A stretch of 64,000 nt of DNA from Pseudomonadales bacterium (GCA_024234435.1 JACKOF010000001.1:496001-560000); one strand, 5' to 3'; counted from the stretch's first letter, positions 1 to 9,464 are shown. The notes: generated by a model not told the origin, from the letters alone. Made by a program: numbers and translations.

Positions 1-1
1 T

Positions 2-613
2 TGGGAAACCGACACAGCATTGTTAGAATTCAGTTTCGATGCCATTCACCCTCCCTATGCGTATGGTGCCCATAAAGACGGTTGCCCTCAGTATGTGGCC
101 ACTAATCGTATTGAGCAATCTGGTCGGGTTAAAGGCCGATTTGTGATAGACGGAAGGGAAATCCCTTTTGATAGTCACGGACATCGTGATCACAGCTGGG
201 GTGTTCGTAAGTGGGGTGCTTTTCAATATTACAACTGGTTCCAGGGGCAAAGCTCCGACGGCAAAATAGCGATTAATTACTGGAAATATTTAGTAGCAGG
301 TCGTGAGAATTTACGAGGTTATGTTTGTAAAGACGGTTTGCTGGCAGAAATCACCAAGCTGGATACAGATGTCACGTTTACCGATGATCTTCTGCAAGAA
401 AAGCTGGTATCAATTATCCAGGATGAAGCAGGAAGAGAAACGGTGGTTAATGCCAACTTTTTTGCTCACTACAATCTTGTTCCGAGTGACGAATTGCACT
501 TGATGGAGGGTGGCGCCAGTGCAACATTTGACGGCAAACCTGGCCGCGGGCAACTGGAAGTAGGCTGGCCACCAGAGTATGTTGATTTTGTGAAAAAGCA
601 GGGGCCGTTCTAA
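2..613 (+). CDS. DUF7064/DUF7065-type protein, 5'-truncated by window edge
   Basis: The reading frame is open to the first bases of the window, so only about the last 203 residues are present. The 315-residue protein at 59226-60173 is closely similar along the whole length (shared stretches such as HPPYAYG, HKDGCP, HRDHSWG and NLRGYVCKDG), which shows that about 110 N-terminal residues lie upstream. The HRDHSWG motif recalls the DHxWG signature of the CrtC/AttH lipocalin-like fold. No enzymatic role is established for this family as far as I know. It is cytoplasmic as far as can be seen, since the visible part has no membrane segment. A third relative is at 55679-56617. The family assignment is from memory; the similarity to the other two copies is seen directly. 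Confidence 0.8.
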   Translation, partial: WETDTALLEFSFDAIHPPYAYGAHKDGCPQYVATNRIEQSGRVKGRFVIDGREIPFDSHGHRDHSWGVRKWGAFQYYNWFQGQSSDGKIAINYWKYLVAGRENLRGYVCKDGLLAEITKLDTDVTFTDDLLQEKLVSIIQDEAGRETVVNANFFAHYNLVPSDELHLMEGGASATFDGKPGRGQLEVGWPPEYVDFVKKQGPF

Positions 614-639
614 TTCCGGCAGAAATAGTCAGAGCATTA

Positions 640-700
640 GAAGAGGGTTTATCGAGTTTGCAAAAGTAAAAATTGCAGCATGTTAAACCCTCTTTTTATT
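640..700. terminator. Bidirectional terminator between convergent genes
   Basis: Inverted repeat AAGAGGGTTTA (641-651) and TAAACCCTCTT (684-694), followed by a T-rich run. It lies between the convergent ends of the DUF7064/7065-type gene and the AraC gene. The loop is long (about 32 nt), which lowers confidence. Confidence 0.55.
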
Positions 701-707
701 CCAGCTG

Positions 708-1721
708 CTATTGCTCGTTATTTGGCGGTGACTGCTTATGCCGCCATTCTCTGGGTGAATACCCTGTCCAGGCTTTAAAGTGGCGACTGAATACCGAAAC
801 TTCTGCGTAACCAAGATTTAGCGCCAGGTCGGTAATCGGGATTTGTCCATAGTGTAGATATTGTTCTGCAATTGTTTGGCGTGTTTCTTTTAATAGCGCC
901 CCGTAGCTGGTGTTTTCTTTTTGTAATTTTCTTTGCAGGTTTCTGGGGTGTAAATCCAGATTTACTGCTACTTTCTCAATGCTGCAATCTCCAGAGGGCA
1001 GTAACCGGCCTATGATTTCCTTCGTTTGATTCTGCAGGTTGTTTGGGTAGCGTTCTTTCAAGTATTGCAGGTATTCGTTGAAATGTACTTGCAAAGCATT
1101 TTTATCGACATTTGGTTTTTGAGCCAAAGCTTTTGCGCTTATTTGCATGCCGTCAAAAGGGCCAGAAAACTGTATCTGAGAGAAAGGTGGTTTGTCGGGG
1201 ATAATGGTTCCTGCAGGAATAGATTGCTGCAAAAATATTCCGAATCGGTATGGATCACCATTCATCAATGTTTCTATTAGATGAATCAAACGGCCAACAC
1301 TGAATTGCAGTAGTTGATCTGTGCCGAAGGGTGTATTGAAATCAAATTTAATGTGAATTCGAATATTTTCTCCCCGAGATTCCTGTGTTACATGTATGCC
1401 ACTGGCGTGCAGATACAAGTAATGGTCCATTTTTCTGATGGCATCACCAACTGTTGGTTCCTGACAAATGGAGGCGACCAGATCTCTAAATACACCCATA
1501 TCTTGCCTGGGGGCAAGCATTAACCCTAAAAATGGTGTATTGCAGGCAACCGCCGCTTTTTCCAGCAGCTCGGCCACTTTATTGTAGGAAATATAGCCAT
1601 TGGGATTTCGGAACTGTGCCGGAGTTAATCCAACTTCTTTGGCAAGGGTGACAGGGTTGGCGCCGAGAGATTGAATTAACCTCCCTAGGCCCTCGAAAGC
1701 GCCGCTGCGAATTAAATACAT
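708..1721 (-). CDS. AraC-family transcriptional regulator (OruR-like, 337 aa)
   Basis: The N-terminal two thirds resemble the arabinose-binding-type sensor domain of OruR/ArgR-like AraC regulators (MYLIRSGAFEGLGRLIQSLG, 'NPNGYISYNKVAELLEKAA'). The last ~90 residues form a double helix-turn-helix AraC domain ending in ITDLALNLGYAEVSVFSRHF and GYSPREWR. A clear paralogue lies at 58037-59038, also minus strand and also next to a DUF7064/7065-type gene. Two 17-bp direct repeats lie just upstream of the start (1742-1779) and recur before the paralogue, so autoregulation is likely. The gene is divergent from the sulfotransferase at 2026. The effector is unknown; in this family it is often a hydrophobic or amino-acid-like catabolite. 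Confidence 0.9.
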   Translation of the reverse strand: MYLIRSGAFEGLGRLIQSLGANPVTLAKEVGLTPAQFRNPNGYISYNKVAELLEKAAVACNTPFLGLMLAPRQDMGVFRDLVASICQEPTVGDAIRKMDHYLYLHASGIHVTQESRGENIRIHIKFDFNTPFGTDQLLQFSVGRLIHLIETLMNGDPYRFGIFLQQSIPAGTIIPDKPPFSQIQFSGPFDGMQISAKALAQKPNVDKNALQVHFNEYLQYLKERYPNNLQNQTKEIIGRLLPSGDCSIEKVAVNLDLHPRNLQRKLQKENTSYGALLKETRQTIAEQYLHYGQIPITDLALNLGYAEVSVFSRHFKAWTGYSPREWRHKQSPPNNEQ

Positions 1722-1741
1722 ATTTCTACCTCAATAGGGCG

Positions 1742-1779
1742 TGTCGTAAATTATCAAGCAGCTGTCGTAATATATCAAG
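1742..1779 (-). promoter_or_regulatory. Tandem 17-bp direct repeats, probable AraC operator
   Basis: TGTCGTAAATTATCAAG (1742-1758) and TGTCGTAATATATCAAG (1763-1779) match at 15 of 17 positions with a 21-bp period, about two helical turns, as expected for an AraC-type dimer on direct repeats. The pair starts about 20 bp upstream of the AraC start codon. A matching pair with the same period precedes the paralogous AraC gene (59063-59100). The rest of the 304-base divergent gap up to the sulfotransferase shows no other clear feature. Confidence 0.6.
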
Positions 1780-2025
1780 TACAAAGAAGGTCGGAGTTCT
1801 AATATTAATCTCGTGTTATTTGTTTGTAATAAATTTTGTTGGCTATTAAAGAACTATAGATAAGAAACCTGCATAGACAGGAACTAATTTTGACAGTAGG
1901 CGAGTAGGTCTGCCCGCTGTGCCACATTAATAATAAAAAGTGCGCTCAGTCCTCCCCTGCATATGTTGATGTGGGTCATCGAGCGAAGCTTTTAATAATT
2001 GTACTAACTAGAGGGAATGTTTTAT

Positions 2026-3291
2026 ATGTCAACGATTTACATTGACGACCTGGCAGATCCAAAGATTTCAGAAAAGGGGCAGAAGACCTTGGCGGCAAGG
2101 GCCGCTGTTCCTATTGATTATACGATTGAAGCCGTGGTTGAATTTGCGGAAAGTCAGTTAGATGTACCTCTGTTTCGCGATGAATATATTTTTGATTCTT
2201 TTGATCGCTTTATGCAAGAAGCGAATCGTGACAATAGTATGAGTGAGGCGGGTAAAGGGCTTTTTGCGGCATCTTTTGCGGACAGTATTATTCAGCGTAG
2301 CAGAATGGAAGCGCTGTTTCTGAGACACCCAGAAATCAATGATATAAAAATCCAATCGCCTGTACTGATTGCAGGCCTGCCTCGATCTGGCACGACTAAC
2401 CTCAGTAATATTATGTCGGCCGATAAACGATTTAATTCGATGAAGTTTTGGGAAGGCTGGCAACCAGTACCTTCCTTAAAACAGTTTAGCGGTGAAGAAG
2501 AAGATAACCGCGCACCGTTTTATGAGAAAGGCTTGGAAGAGTGGTATAACATCTGCCCATATTTCAAGAATATGATTGACGTCCCTTACGATGGTACTCA
2601 AGAAGAGTGTCTACTTTTTCATATGGATGGGTTACCTGTCGTCAATCTCAATCATGTGGATACGCCAAAGTGGCGGCAGTGGTTCTGGAATGATATGGAC
2701 CCGAAAAGGTTGTATACCTTTCTGAAGAGAGCGCTTCAGGTGTTGCAGTGGTCGCGAGGCAACAGCCAAAGGTGGATATTAAAAAGCCCCCATCACTTAC
2801 CCTTTTTACCGGTCATAGACGAAGTTTTTGATGACGTTAAGTTTGTCATTACGCATCGTGATCCCGCATCTTCCATGATGTCCAACGCCACTATGATGGC
2901 CTATCTATACCGTGAATGTTATGACAAACCTGACCCCCATGCGGCGATGGGTGATTCCATCGATATGATCGATTACATGTTGAAAGGGCTGGTTAGAGAT
3001 ATCGACAAGCTCGACCCTGCTCGCGTGCACCATGTTTATTTCCACACGTACATGGCAGACAACATGAGCACACTTAAGGGTATCTATAAGAGTGCAGATC
3101 TAGAGTGGACCGACGCTGCAGAAGCAGCAATGGACAAATACGTAGCAGATCATCCTCGTGGCCGACACGGTGGGGCGCTGATCTATAAGCCTGAGAAGGA
3201 TTTTAGTGTAACCCGTGAAGAAATTCGCGCTCGTTATCCTTACTACTTTGAAAAATTCCCCGAAATAAGAGTGGAAGACAAGCACGGTTGA
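2026..3291 (+). CDS. PAPS-dependent sulfotransferase (Sulfotransfer_3-type, 421 aa)
   Basis: Transfers sulfonate from PAPS to an unknown hydroxyl or amine acceptor, probably in the cytoplasm. The 5'-phosphosulfate-binding loop is AGLPRSGTTNLS at about residues 116-127, and the 3'-phosphate-binding region is ITHRDPASSMMSN. The length is normal for the family. An ATG lies at 2017 but only one base from the Shine-Dalgarno GAGGG (2011-2015); the ATG at 2026 has a 10-base spacing and is preferred. The next gene, 32 bases on, is an alkylsulfatase-like protein, so addition and removal of sulfate may be coupled. It differs in family type from the tandem sulfotransferases at 17529 and 18655. The acceptor cannot be read from sequence. 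Confidence 0.88.
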   Translation: MSTIYIDDLADPKISEKGQKTLAARAAVPIDYTIEAVVEFAESQLDVPLFRDEYIFDSFDRFMQEANRDNSMSEAGKGLFAASFADSIIQRSRMEALFLRHPEINDIKIQSPVLIAGLPRSGTTNLSNIMSADKRFNSMKFWEGWQPVPSLKQFSGEEEDNRAPFYEKGLEEWYNICPYFKNMIDVPYDGTQEECLLFHMDGLPVVNLNHVDTPKWRQWFWNDMDPKRLYTFLKRALQVLQWSRGNSQRWILKSPHHLPFLPVIDEVFDDVKFVITHRDPASSMMSNATMMAYLYRECYDKPDPHAAMGDSIDMIDYMLKGLVRDIDKLDPARVHHVYFHTYMADNMSTLKGIYKSADLEWTDAAEAAMDKYVADHPRGRHGGALIYKPEKDFSVTREEIRARYPYYFEKFPEIRVEDKHG

Positions 3292-3323
3292 TTTTGAAGC
3301 CTGCACGAATATACGAGTGAAAG

Positions 3324-5078
3324 ATGAATAAACCATTCAGCATTACAGCGTTGGCCGAACCATTGTTTTACCGTGGTGGTTTAGACCATAAAGTAACCCG
3401 GGCCGACAATGGGGCCTTGGTGAATGAAGACTACCTGGCCTTTATTCGGGATGGCTCATGGGGAAAGGTTGAGTGCAAACCTGTATGTCCGGGCGTTCAG
3501 GTAGTGACCGGTTTTGGTTATGCCAATAGCACTTTTGTTGAAAGTGAGAATGGGTGGATTCTTGTAGACACCGGTACTAACCTTGGCAGTGGCCAAGAGT
3601 TGTTAAGACTCAAAGCTGAATTTAGTGACAAGCCTATTGTTGCTATTATCTATTCTCACCACCACTACACAGCAGGGGCCGCGGCGATAGCCGAGGCATA
3701 TCCCGATGTCTTTATATATAGTCATCCTCTGGTAGAGCAGAACTTACTGGGCTTTAAGAATGCCGCCACCATGCGGGGTGGGCAAACGCAGGTGGGGCAG
3801 TATTTGCCGGAGGAAGGGGACGATGCCCGGGTAATGTACGGGTTTAATTCTCCGGTTTTTGATACTCCCGAGCTAAATGGCATCGGGCACATGTCACCGA
3901 CGCACCTTGTTGCCGATGGTGAGAAGATCAACATCGACGGTGTCAGTATCACTTTTTATCATACCTCGTCTGATGCGACTGATAGCTTGATTGTGCATTA
4001 TGCCGATTACGACCTGGTGACACACAATGCGGCGATCATGCCCATGCTGTTTCCGCTTTATACATTACGGGCTGAAACCTACAGGATTCCGCAGGACCTG
4101 ATTGCCGGTATTGATTGCATTCGTAAGATCAAGCCGGAATATATGATCGGGTGTCACGGCTTTCCCGTCGTTGGCAAAGAAGAAGTGTACGAGATGGCAA
4201 CCGCTCATCGAGATGCCTACGCCTTTCTTTATCAGCAGACAGTGCGGGGTATTAACCTTGGTTTAAATCCCGAGCGACTGATAGCAGAAATCAAGCTCCC
4301 CAAATACCTTCAGGAGAAGGAATTTCTTTTTCCAGCCTATATTGATCTGGAATATATTATCCGTGGTATCTATCGCGGGTTCGTAGGCTGGTGGGCGGGA
4401 GATCCCGCAGACCTTCACCCGCCTCAGCCAGAAGAATATCACCAGATTATATTAGAAGGCTTTGGTGGCGCCGATAACGTCATCGACCGGGCCGAATTGG
4501 CGTTTCATCAGAAAAAATATAATCTCGCAGCGAAACTATTATCTTCAGTGTTAATCGTTGACCCAGAGAACAGCCGGGCCAGACAAGTGAAGGCAGATGC
4601 GTTGCGAAAAATGGCGCAAGCCACGCGTACAGGTATACAAACCCGTAATTTTCTGCTGACTAATGCACTGCATCTGGAAGGGAAAATCGACAAGAACCTT
4701 CCGCCTGCCAATGATTTTCTGCCGCCAGCCAACCCTGACATGGTGCTTAAAACCCCGCCGGGAACTTTCATTAAATTACTTGAAAATAATGTCGACCCAA
4801 AACCGATCAACGATCTTGAAGTAACCATTAAATTCACATTTACCGATTTCAACTGTTCGTTTGGTTTGGCATTGAGGCGAGGAGCGGCTGAATATATCGA
4901 TTCAGACCCCGGTGATTGCGCGGTACATCTTGAGCTATCGCACTCAAAATGGGCTGACGTGATGACTGGTGTGGTGTCTTTACAAGGTGCTATTCAATCC
5001 GGGGATGCTTGCATCTCTGACCGTGACAATAACTGGGAAAAAGTCTATCGGGCTTTCGAGGCGATATGGGGTAAATAA
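3324..5078 (+). CDS. Alkylsulfatase-like metallo-beta-lactamase-fold protein (584 aa)
   Basis: Overall architecture matches SdsA1/Bds1-type alkylsulfatases: N-terminal metallo-beta-lactamase domain, middle alkylsulfatase dimerisation domain (about residues 330-450; HRDAYAFLYQQTVRGINLGL and a WWAGDP region) and C-terminal SCP2-like domain (about 470-584). Canonical enzymes hydrolyse alkyl sulfates using two zinc ions bound partly by HxHxDH. Here that motif reads HHHYTA at residues 112-117, so the Asp and last His are Thr and Ala. The disrupted paralogue at 14561 has HNHYTG at the same place. Later regions (THNAAIMPMLFPLYTLR, GCHGFPVVG) are recognisable but also drifted from what I recall of SdsA1. 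It is downstream of a sulfotransferase and may be a divergent sulfatase or a different hydrolase. Confidence 0.82.
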   Translation: MNKPFSITALAEPLFYRGGLDHKVTRADNGALVNEDYLAFIRDGSWGKVECKPVCPGVQVVTGFGYANSTFVESENGWILVDTGTNLGSGQELLRLKAEFSDKPIVAIIYSHHHYTAGAAAIAEAYPDVFIYSHPLVEQNLLGFKNAATMRGGQTQVGQYLPEEGDDARVMYGFNSPVFDTPELNGIGHMSPTHLVADGEKINIDGVSITFYHTSSDATDSLIVHYADYDLVTHNAAIMPMLFPLYTLRAETYRIPQDLIAGIDCIRKIKPEYMIGCHGFPVVGKEEVYEMATAHRDAYAFLYQQTVRGINLGLNPERLIAEIKLPKYLQEKEFLFPAYIDLEYIIRGIYRGFVGWWAGDPADLHPPQPEEYHQIILEGFGGADNVIDRAELAFHQKKYNLAAKLLSSVLIVDPENSRARQVKADALRKMAQATRTGIQTRNFLLTNALHLEGKIDKNLPPANDFLPPANPDMVLKTPPGTFIKLLENNVDPKPINDLEVTIKFTFTDFNCSFGLALRRGAAEYIDSDPGDCAVHLELSHSKWADVMTGVVSLQGAIQSGDACISDRDNNWEKVYRAFEAIWGK

Positions 5079-5138
5079 TATTCGATAATTTTGCGCCTAT
5101 GTTTTAGTGCGCGGGAAATTTCTTAGAGAGGAAACAAC

Positions 5139-5429
5139 ATGGCTTACGTGATAACCGCACCCTGTGTGGCGGACTACTCTTGCCTGGAGATTTGTCCAGT
5201 CGACTGTATCAGCCCGGGTCCAGACGACAAAAAATTTGAGACTGCCGAGCAATTATACATTGATCCAGAGGTATGTATAGATTGCGGTGCCTGTGTCAAA
5301 GCTTGCCCGGTTTTGGCGATTTATGAGGCCGGTTCGTTGCCTGAAAAATGGCGGCACTATGAAGATATTAACCGCGAATATTTTATCGATCTGGCACAAA
5401 AAACTTCTCACTCCGGGGTGGCCGCATGA
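5139..5429 (+). CDS. 7Fe/8Fe-type ferredoxin (96 aa)
   Basis: Small soluble electron carrier. The first cluster region is CVADYSCLEICPVDCI; the second is CIDCGACVKACP, a complete [4Fe-4S] motif. The spacing in the first region suggests a [3Fe-4S] or [4Fe-4S] site as in FdxA-like proteins. A strong ribosome site (GAGAGGAA) precedes the ATG. The stop overlaps the start of the ferredoxin-NADP reductase by four bases (ATGA), so the two are translationally coupled and probably partner each other. The likely electron acceptor or donor in the operon is the molybdopterin oxidoreductase at 6864. Confidence 0.9.
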   Translation: MAYVITAPCVADYSCLEICPVDCISPGPDDKKFETAEQLYIDPEVCIDCGACVKACPVLAIYEAGSLPEKWRHYEDINREYFIDLAQKTSHSGVAA

Positions 5430-6802
5430 GCGTCGCAAATATTTCCTGCCGGGTTGCCATTGTGGGTAGTGGCCCCGCTGCCATGTATGCCGCAGAACAG
5501 CTGTTAGAACAGCATGACATTGAGGTCTCGATTGATATTTTTGAGCGTTTGCCAACACCTTGGGGGCTGGTCAGGGCCGGGGTTGCTCCGGATCATCCTG
5601 AGAAGAAGTTAGTTGTCGACCGTCAATTCGGTTTCGTATTTAAACGTCCGGAAATTCGCTTTTTTGGCAACGTGGAAGTCGGAAAACATATTCGTCACTC
5701 GGAACTAACGGATTGGTACGACGCCGTATTTTATGCAACCGGTGCTAGCAGCGATACCCGGTTGGGTATTCCTGGGGAGGAAGAGTTGGATGGATGTTGG
5801 GCGGCACGAGAATTTGTTGCTTGGTACAACGGGCACCCTGATTACAGCAATCTTAAGTTTGATTTGTCTTGTAAGAGAGCAATCGTCGTAGGAAACGGGA
5901 ACGTAGCGATTGATGTTGCGCGTATTCTAACCATGCCTGTCGACGAACTTGAGCGCACCGATATTGCTGACTACGCGCTTGAAGCGCTGCGCAATAGCAA
6001 GATAGAAGAAGTGGTATTACTGGGGCGTCGCGGCCATCTACAAGGCGCGTTTAATAACCCCGAGCTTGAGGAGCTGGAGCACATTAAAGGTGTCGACGTT
6101 GTCGTTGAAGCAGATGATCTTCCCGAGGCTAATGAAGTTGTTTTAGACGATGCCGATTGGGTGACTCGTCGCAAAGTCGTCACTTTGCAGCGTTTGGCTA
6201 AATCTGTACCCACTGCGGGAAATAAACGCATTGTGTTTCGATTTCTATCCTCGCCGATTGAACTCGTTGGCAATGGCCGTGTTGAGCAGGTGTTGGTTGT
6301 TGCCAACCACCTGGTGCATGACGAAAACGGTCAGTTACAGCCGCGGGCTACCGAAAAAGAATCGTTGCTCGATGCTGGTTTGATTCTCAGAGCGATTGGT
6401 TATCGCGGTACGCCATTCCCGGGGTTACCTTTTGATAGCCGATACGGTGTCATCGAGAACGAGGGCGGTCGAGTGATCGATCAAGGCCGACCGCTGAAAG
6501 GTGTTTATGTAACCGGTTGGATAAAGCGCGGCGCCAAAGGCGTTATCGGCTCCAATAAAAAATGTGCCCGGGATACGGTGCAATGTTTTCTCAAAGATCT
6601 GAAAAACAATCAGCTCAATATTAGTGCACTTAATTATATGGAGGTGGCTGATCTTGTTGCTGAACGACAGCCAAATGTTGTTGATAAAAAGGCCTGGGGA
6701 AAAATCGATCATCAAGAGCGGGTTGCCGGTCGGGCTCAAAACAGACCCAGAGTAAAGCTCACCGCTGTACATGAGATGTTGGCCGTGGCCGGTGGGAATT
6801 AA
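5426..6802 (+). CDS. Ferredoxin-NADP+ reductase, FprA/adrenodoxin reductase type (458 aa)
   Basis: FAD flavoprotein moving electrons between NADPH and ferredoxin. The FAD-binding GxGPAAMYAAEQ motif lies at residues 14-25; an NADP-binding GNGNVAIDVARIL motif lies near residue 155. The LPTPWGLVRAGVAPDHPEKK segment is characteristic of the mycobacterial FprA and mitochondrial adrenodoxin reductase group rather than plant-type FNR. Length is normal. The start overlaps the stop of the ferredoxin gene. Together with that ferredoxin it could supply or remove electrons for the downstream molybdoenzyme; no cytochrome P450 or Rieske oxygenase is present in the window to use the pair instead. Confidence 0.93.
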   Translation: MSVANISCRVAIVGSGPAAMYAAEQLLEQHDIEVSIDIFERLPTPWGLVRAGVAPDHPEKKLVVDRQFGFVFKRPEIRFFGNVEVGKHIRHSELTDWYDAVFYATGASSDTRLGIPGEEELDGCWAAREFVAWYNGHPDYSNLKFDLSCKRAIVVGNGNVAIDVARILTMPVDELERTDIADYALEALRNSKIEEVVLLGRRGHLQGAFNNPELEELEHIKGVDVVVEADDLPEANEVVLDDADWVTRRKVVTLQRLAKSVPTAGNKRIVFRFLSSPIELVGNGRVEQVLVVANHLVHDENGQLQPRATEKESLLDAGLILRAIGYRGTPFPGLPFDSRYGVIENEGGRVIDQGRPLKGVYVTGWIKRGAKGVIGSNKKCARDTVQCFLKDLKNNQLNISALNYMEVADLVAERQPNVVDKKAWGKIDHQERVAGRAQNRPRVKLTAVHEMLAVAGGN

Positions 6803-6863
6803 GTGCTCAAATTTGAAGGCGGAACGTGCCTGAAAATTTAATTATTTTCTGAGGATAGTGTAG

Positions 6864-8996
6864 ATGACTGCTCAAAAAGAAACATTTTGCAGAATTTGTG
6901 AACCCTATTGCCCCATGCTTGCCGAGCTGGATGATCAGGGAGAAGTGACAAAATTAAAACCGAACCCGGACCACCCCTGCAAGGGCACACCTTGCAATAA
7001 AGGGTTGTCGTGGCTGGAAGTGCACAACGATCCTGACAGATTGAATTATCCACTAAAAAGGAAAAACTCACGCGCTGAAGACAAGGGTGATTTTGAGCGA
7101 ATTCCCTGGGAGCAATCTCTGGCGGAGGCAGGAGAGAAGTTACGAGCAGTACGAGATAAATACGGGCCCGATTCTATCGCCGTATATTTTGGCAACCCTA
7201 TAGGATTTAACTCCCGCTTATATGGGTTGGTAGGCAGCTTTTTCGAGCAGATACCGACTCGGATGATTTTTAATCCGCTGTCTCAGGATTTCAGTAACAA
7301 AAGTTATGCCGCAGGTGAGATGTATGGCAGCCCGTCTATCTGGATGGCCCCTGACCTCTATAACACCGAATATCTTTTATGTATTGGATCTAACCCCAAG
7401 GTCTCCCACTGGAGTCTGGTGTCAGTTCCTAACGACAATGGCGATACCCTTAAGCAGATCAAGGCTAGAGGGGGCAAGGTTCGTTTTGTTAATCCGCGAA
7501 AAATTGAATCTTCAACACCGGAAACTGGCGAGACCCTCAGAATAAAACCCGATACCGATGTGTATTTTCTGGCCGCGCTATTAAATGAAATCAATGTTCG
7601 CGGAGGCTTCGATCAAGCTCTGATCGAGCGATATGGAAAAAATGTGGACGGAGTCTTGGACTTCGCGGCGAAGTATCCCGCTGAGCGGGTTGCAACGGTT
7701 ACCGGTATTGATGCCGATACCATACGCGAAGTTGCAGTCGAATATATGGCTGCAGACGGGGCCGCTGTTTATATCTCAACCGGCGTCAATCAAGGGCGCC
7801 AGGGTACGATGGCTTTCTGGTTGTCGGAAATGATCAATTTTCTGACGGGTAATCTTGGCAAGGAGGGTGGCACTTACCTGCCCGATGGGTTTTGTCGAAC
7901 AGATGGACCCCTGCCCGAAAAAGAGATTTCTATCGAAACATCGGTTGGTACTCTAACCCTTGCTCATAACTATAACCCTCTGCCCACTACTGTCCTTCCA
8001 GAGCTGATTAACAACGGCGATATAAAGGCCCTTGTTGTGCTCACGGGTAATCCACTGTTGTCAGTACCTGCGGAAGCAAAGCTTAGAGATGCATTTAGAA
8101 AGCTTGAGGTAATGGTTGCTACCGACATCATGCCGACTGACACGGTGGAGATGTGTGATTACGTTTACCCTGCGACGGACTGGCTAGAGCGCGAAGACAT
8201 TAATTTGTTTTCCAATGGCGCACAGTTAAGACCTTATGTGCAGCACACCGAGACCCTTGTTGCTCCGAAACACGAACGTCGTGATGACTGGTGGATTTTG
8301 TGCAAGCTGGCATTAGAGATGGGGCCCAGTGAACTGTTTGAGCGCGAGTTGAACGAAAATGGTTTTTCAACGCTTAATCAAATGCTGGCCAGCCGTGATC
8401 TCTCCACTGACAAAATCAGTCAAATGCCTCACCGCACAGCGATGATTGAACAGTCGCCCAAGAGCACCGTTTACGAAAAAGCCATCTTTCATCAGGATGG
8501 AAAAATTAATTGCTGCCCACCTAATTTTGCAGAAGCTGGATTACAGAACCGCTGCGAACAGATTTTCATTCAACTGCAAAATGAAGGTCCGGATACATTG
8601 AAGCTGGTGAGCATGCGCACCATTCATATGCATAACGGCTGGTTAAGTAATGTGCCTATGTTCCGCAAGGGTATCAATAACGCCAACCCATTAAATATAT
8701 CCGGGTCAGACGCCGAGCGGCTGGGGCTATTCGATGGAGATGCCATCCGTGTCTATAACGATTACGGCAGCGTCGAGACACAGGTGCTGATAAATAACGA
8801 TCTTCGCCCCGGAGCGGTTGCGATGACCCATGGTTTTGGTCACAAGAAAGCGTTCGGTCTGAAAGTAGCCTCAAATAAACCGGGTGCCAACTACAACCAG
8901 CTGATCCCGACGGGAGCAGATACCCATGAGCCTCGAAGCTATATGGCCTGGATGACCGGTGTGCCCGTGAAGGTGGAGCGCACAGCAGGTGCTTGA
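6864..8996 (+). CDS. Molybdopterin (bis-MGD) oxidoreductase (710 aa)
   Basis: DMSO-reductase-superfamily catalytic subunit. The N-terminal [4Fe-4S] motif is C9-x2-C12-x3-C16 with a later Cys (39 or 44), followed by HPCKGTPCNKG. There is no twin-arginine signal, so it is cytoplasmic. The length resembles short formate-dehydrogenase/BisC-like members. By hand alignment with the 876-aa enzyme at 42322 (KSFCG), the position of the usual protein ligand to Mo falls in KSYAAG, so it may be Ala rather than Cys, Sec or Ser; this is uncertain. No dedicated subunits follow. The preceding ferredoxin and ferredoxin reductase are the likely redox partners. Substrate unknown. Confidence 0.87.
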   Translation: MTAQKETFCRICEPYCPMLAELDDQGEVTKLKPNPDHPCKGTPCNKGLSWLEVHNDPDRLNYPLKRKNSRAEDKGDFERIPWEQSLAEAGEKLRAVRDKYGPDSIAVYFGNPIGFNSRLYGLVGSFFEQIPTRMIFNPLSQDFSNKSYAAGEMYGSPSIWMAPDLYNTEYLLCIGSNPKVSHWSLVSVPNDNGDTLKQIKARGGKVRFVNPRKIESSTPETGETLRIKPDTDVYFLAALLNEINVRGGFDQALIERYGKNVDGVLDFAAKYPAERVATVTGIDADTIREVAVEYMAADGAAVYISTGVNQGRQGTMAFWLSEMINFLTGNLGKEGGTYLPDGFCRTDGPLPEKEISIETSVGTLTLAHNYNPLPTTVLPELINNGDIKALVVLTGNPLLSVPAEAKLRDAFRKLEVMVATDIMPTDTVEMCDYVYPATDWLEREDINLFSNGAQLRPYVQHTETLVAPKHERRDDWWILCKLALEMGPSELFERELNENGFSTLNQMLASRDLSTDKISQMPHRTAMIEQSPKSTVYEKAIFHQDGKINCCPPNFAEAGLQNRCEQIFIQLQNEGPDTLKLVSMRTIHMHNGWLSNVPMFRKGINNANPLNISGSDAERLGLFDGDAIRVYNDYGSVETQVLINNDLRPGAVAMTHGFGHKKAFGLKVASNKPGANYNQLIPTGADTHEPRSYMAWMTGVPVKVERTAGA

Positions 8997-9464
8997 TAAG
9001 GATGAGAGCGATATAAAAATTAGAAAAACTGGAATGTGTTAGTCACAGTTCAGGTGACAGTTCTATGTCATACAAAACGGCGTTCGAGTTTTATATGTTG
9101 ATCGATGAATAACGCTCATAACGTATTCCTGTTCGCAAAAAACATAGGGCTGTGGAGACGGCTGCACTGAAAGAGCTATGAAAAATCGTGGCCTTTATTA
9201 GGCGCTTTGGTGATGTTTCATGCTGTTGACCTGGTCAGTGTTAACCAGTTGATGCAAGAGGGCGAAATACCTATGAGCCGCTTGATTATAGGGTGTGCAT
9301 AACAGAGGTTTCAGCAAGAGTAGATCGTTGAAATTTAGCATTTTTTTAAAAATATTCGTTGCGATAAAAGAGTCGAAATCCGGTATCCGGGTAGTGAGTA
9401 GTAGGGTACTGGCTCGATAGCCACCATAACGGTGGCGTCACATAAAAAATAGAGAGTGAATATC
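8997..9464. other. Intergenic region before TonB receptor
   Basis: About 470 bases without a convincing gene. A small hairpin CCACC-ATAAC-GGTGG (9421-9435) lies about 30 bases before the TonB-receptor start. A roughly 30-codon frame starting near 9211 has no support. No operator of the types seen elsewhere in the window was found here. Confidence 0.5.

Noticed and set aside
2017..2025. Upstream ATG for the sulfotransferase
   Set aside because: Only one base from the Shine-Dalgarno sequence; the ATG at 2026 is properly spaced.
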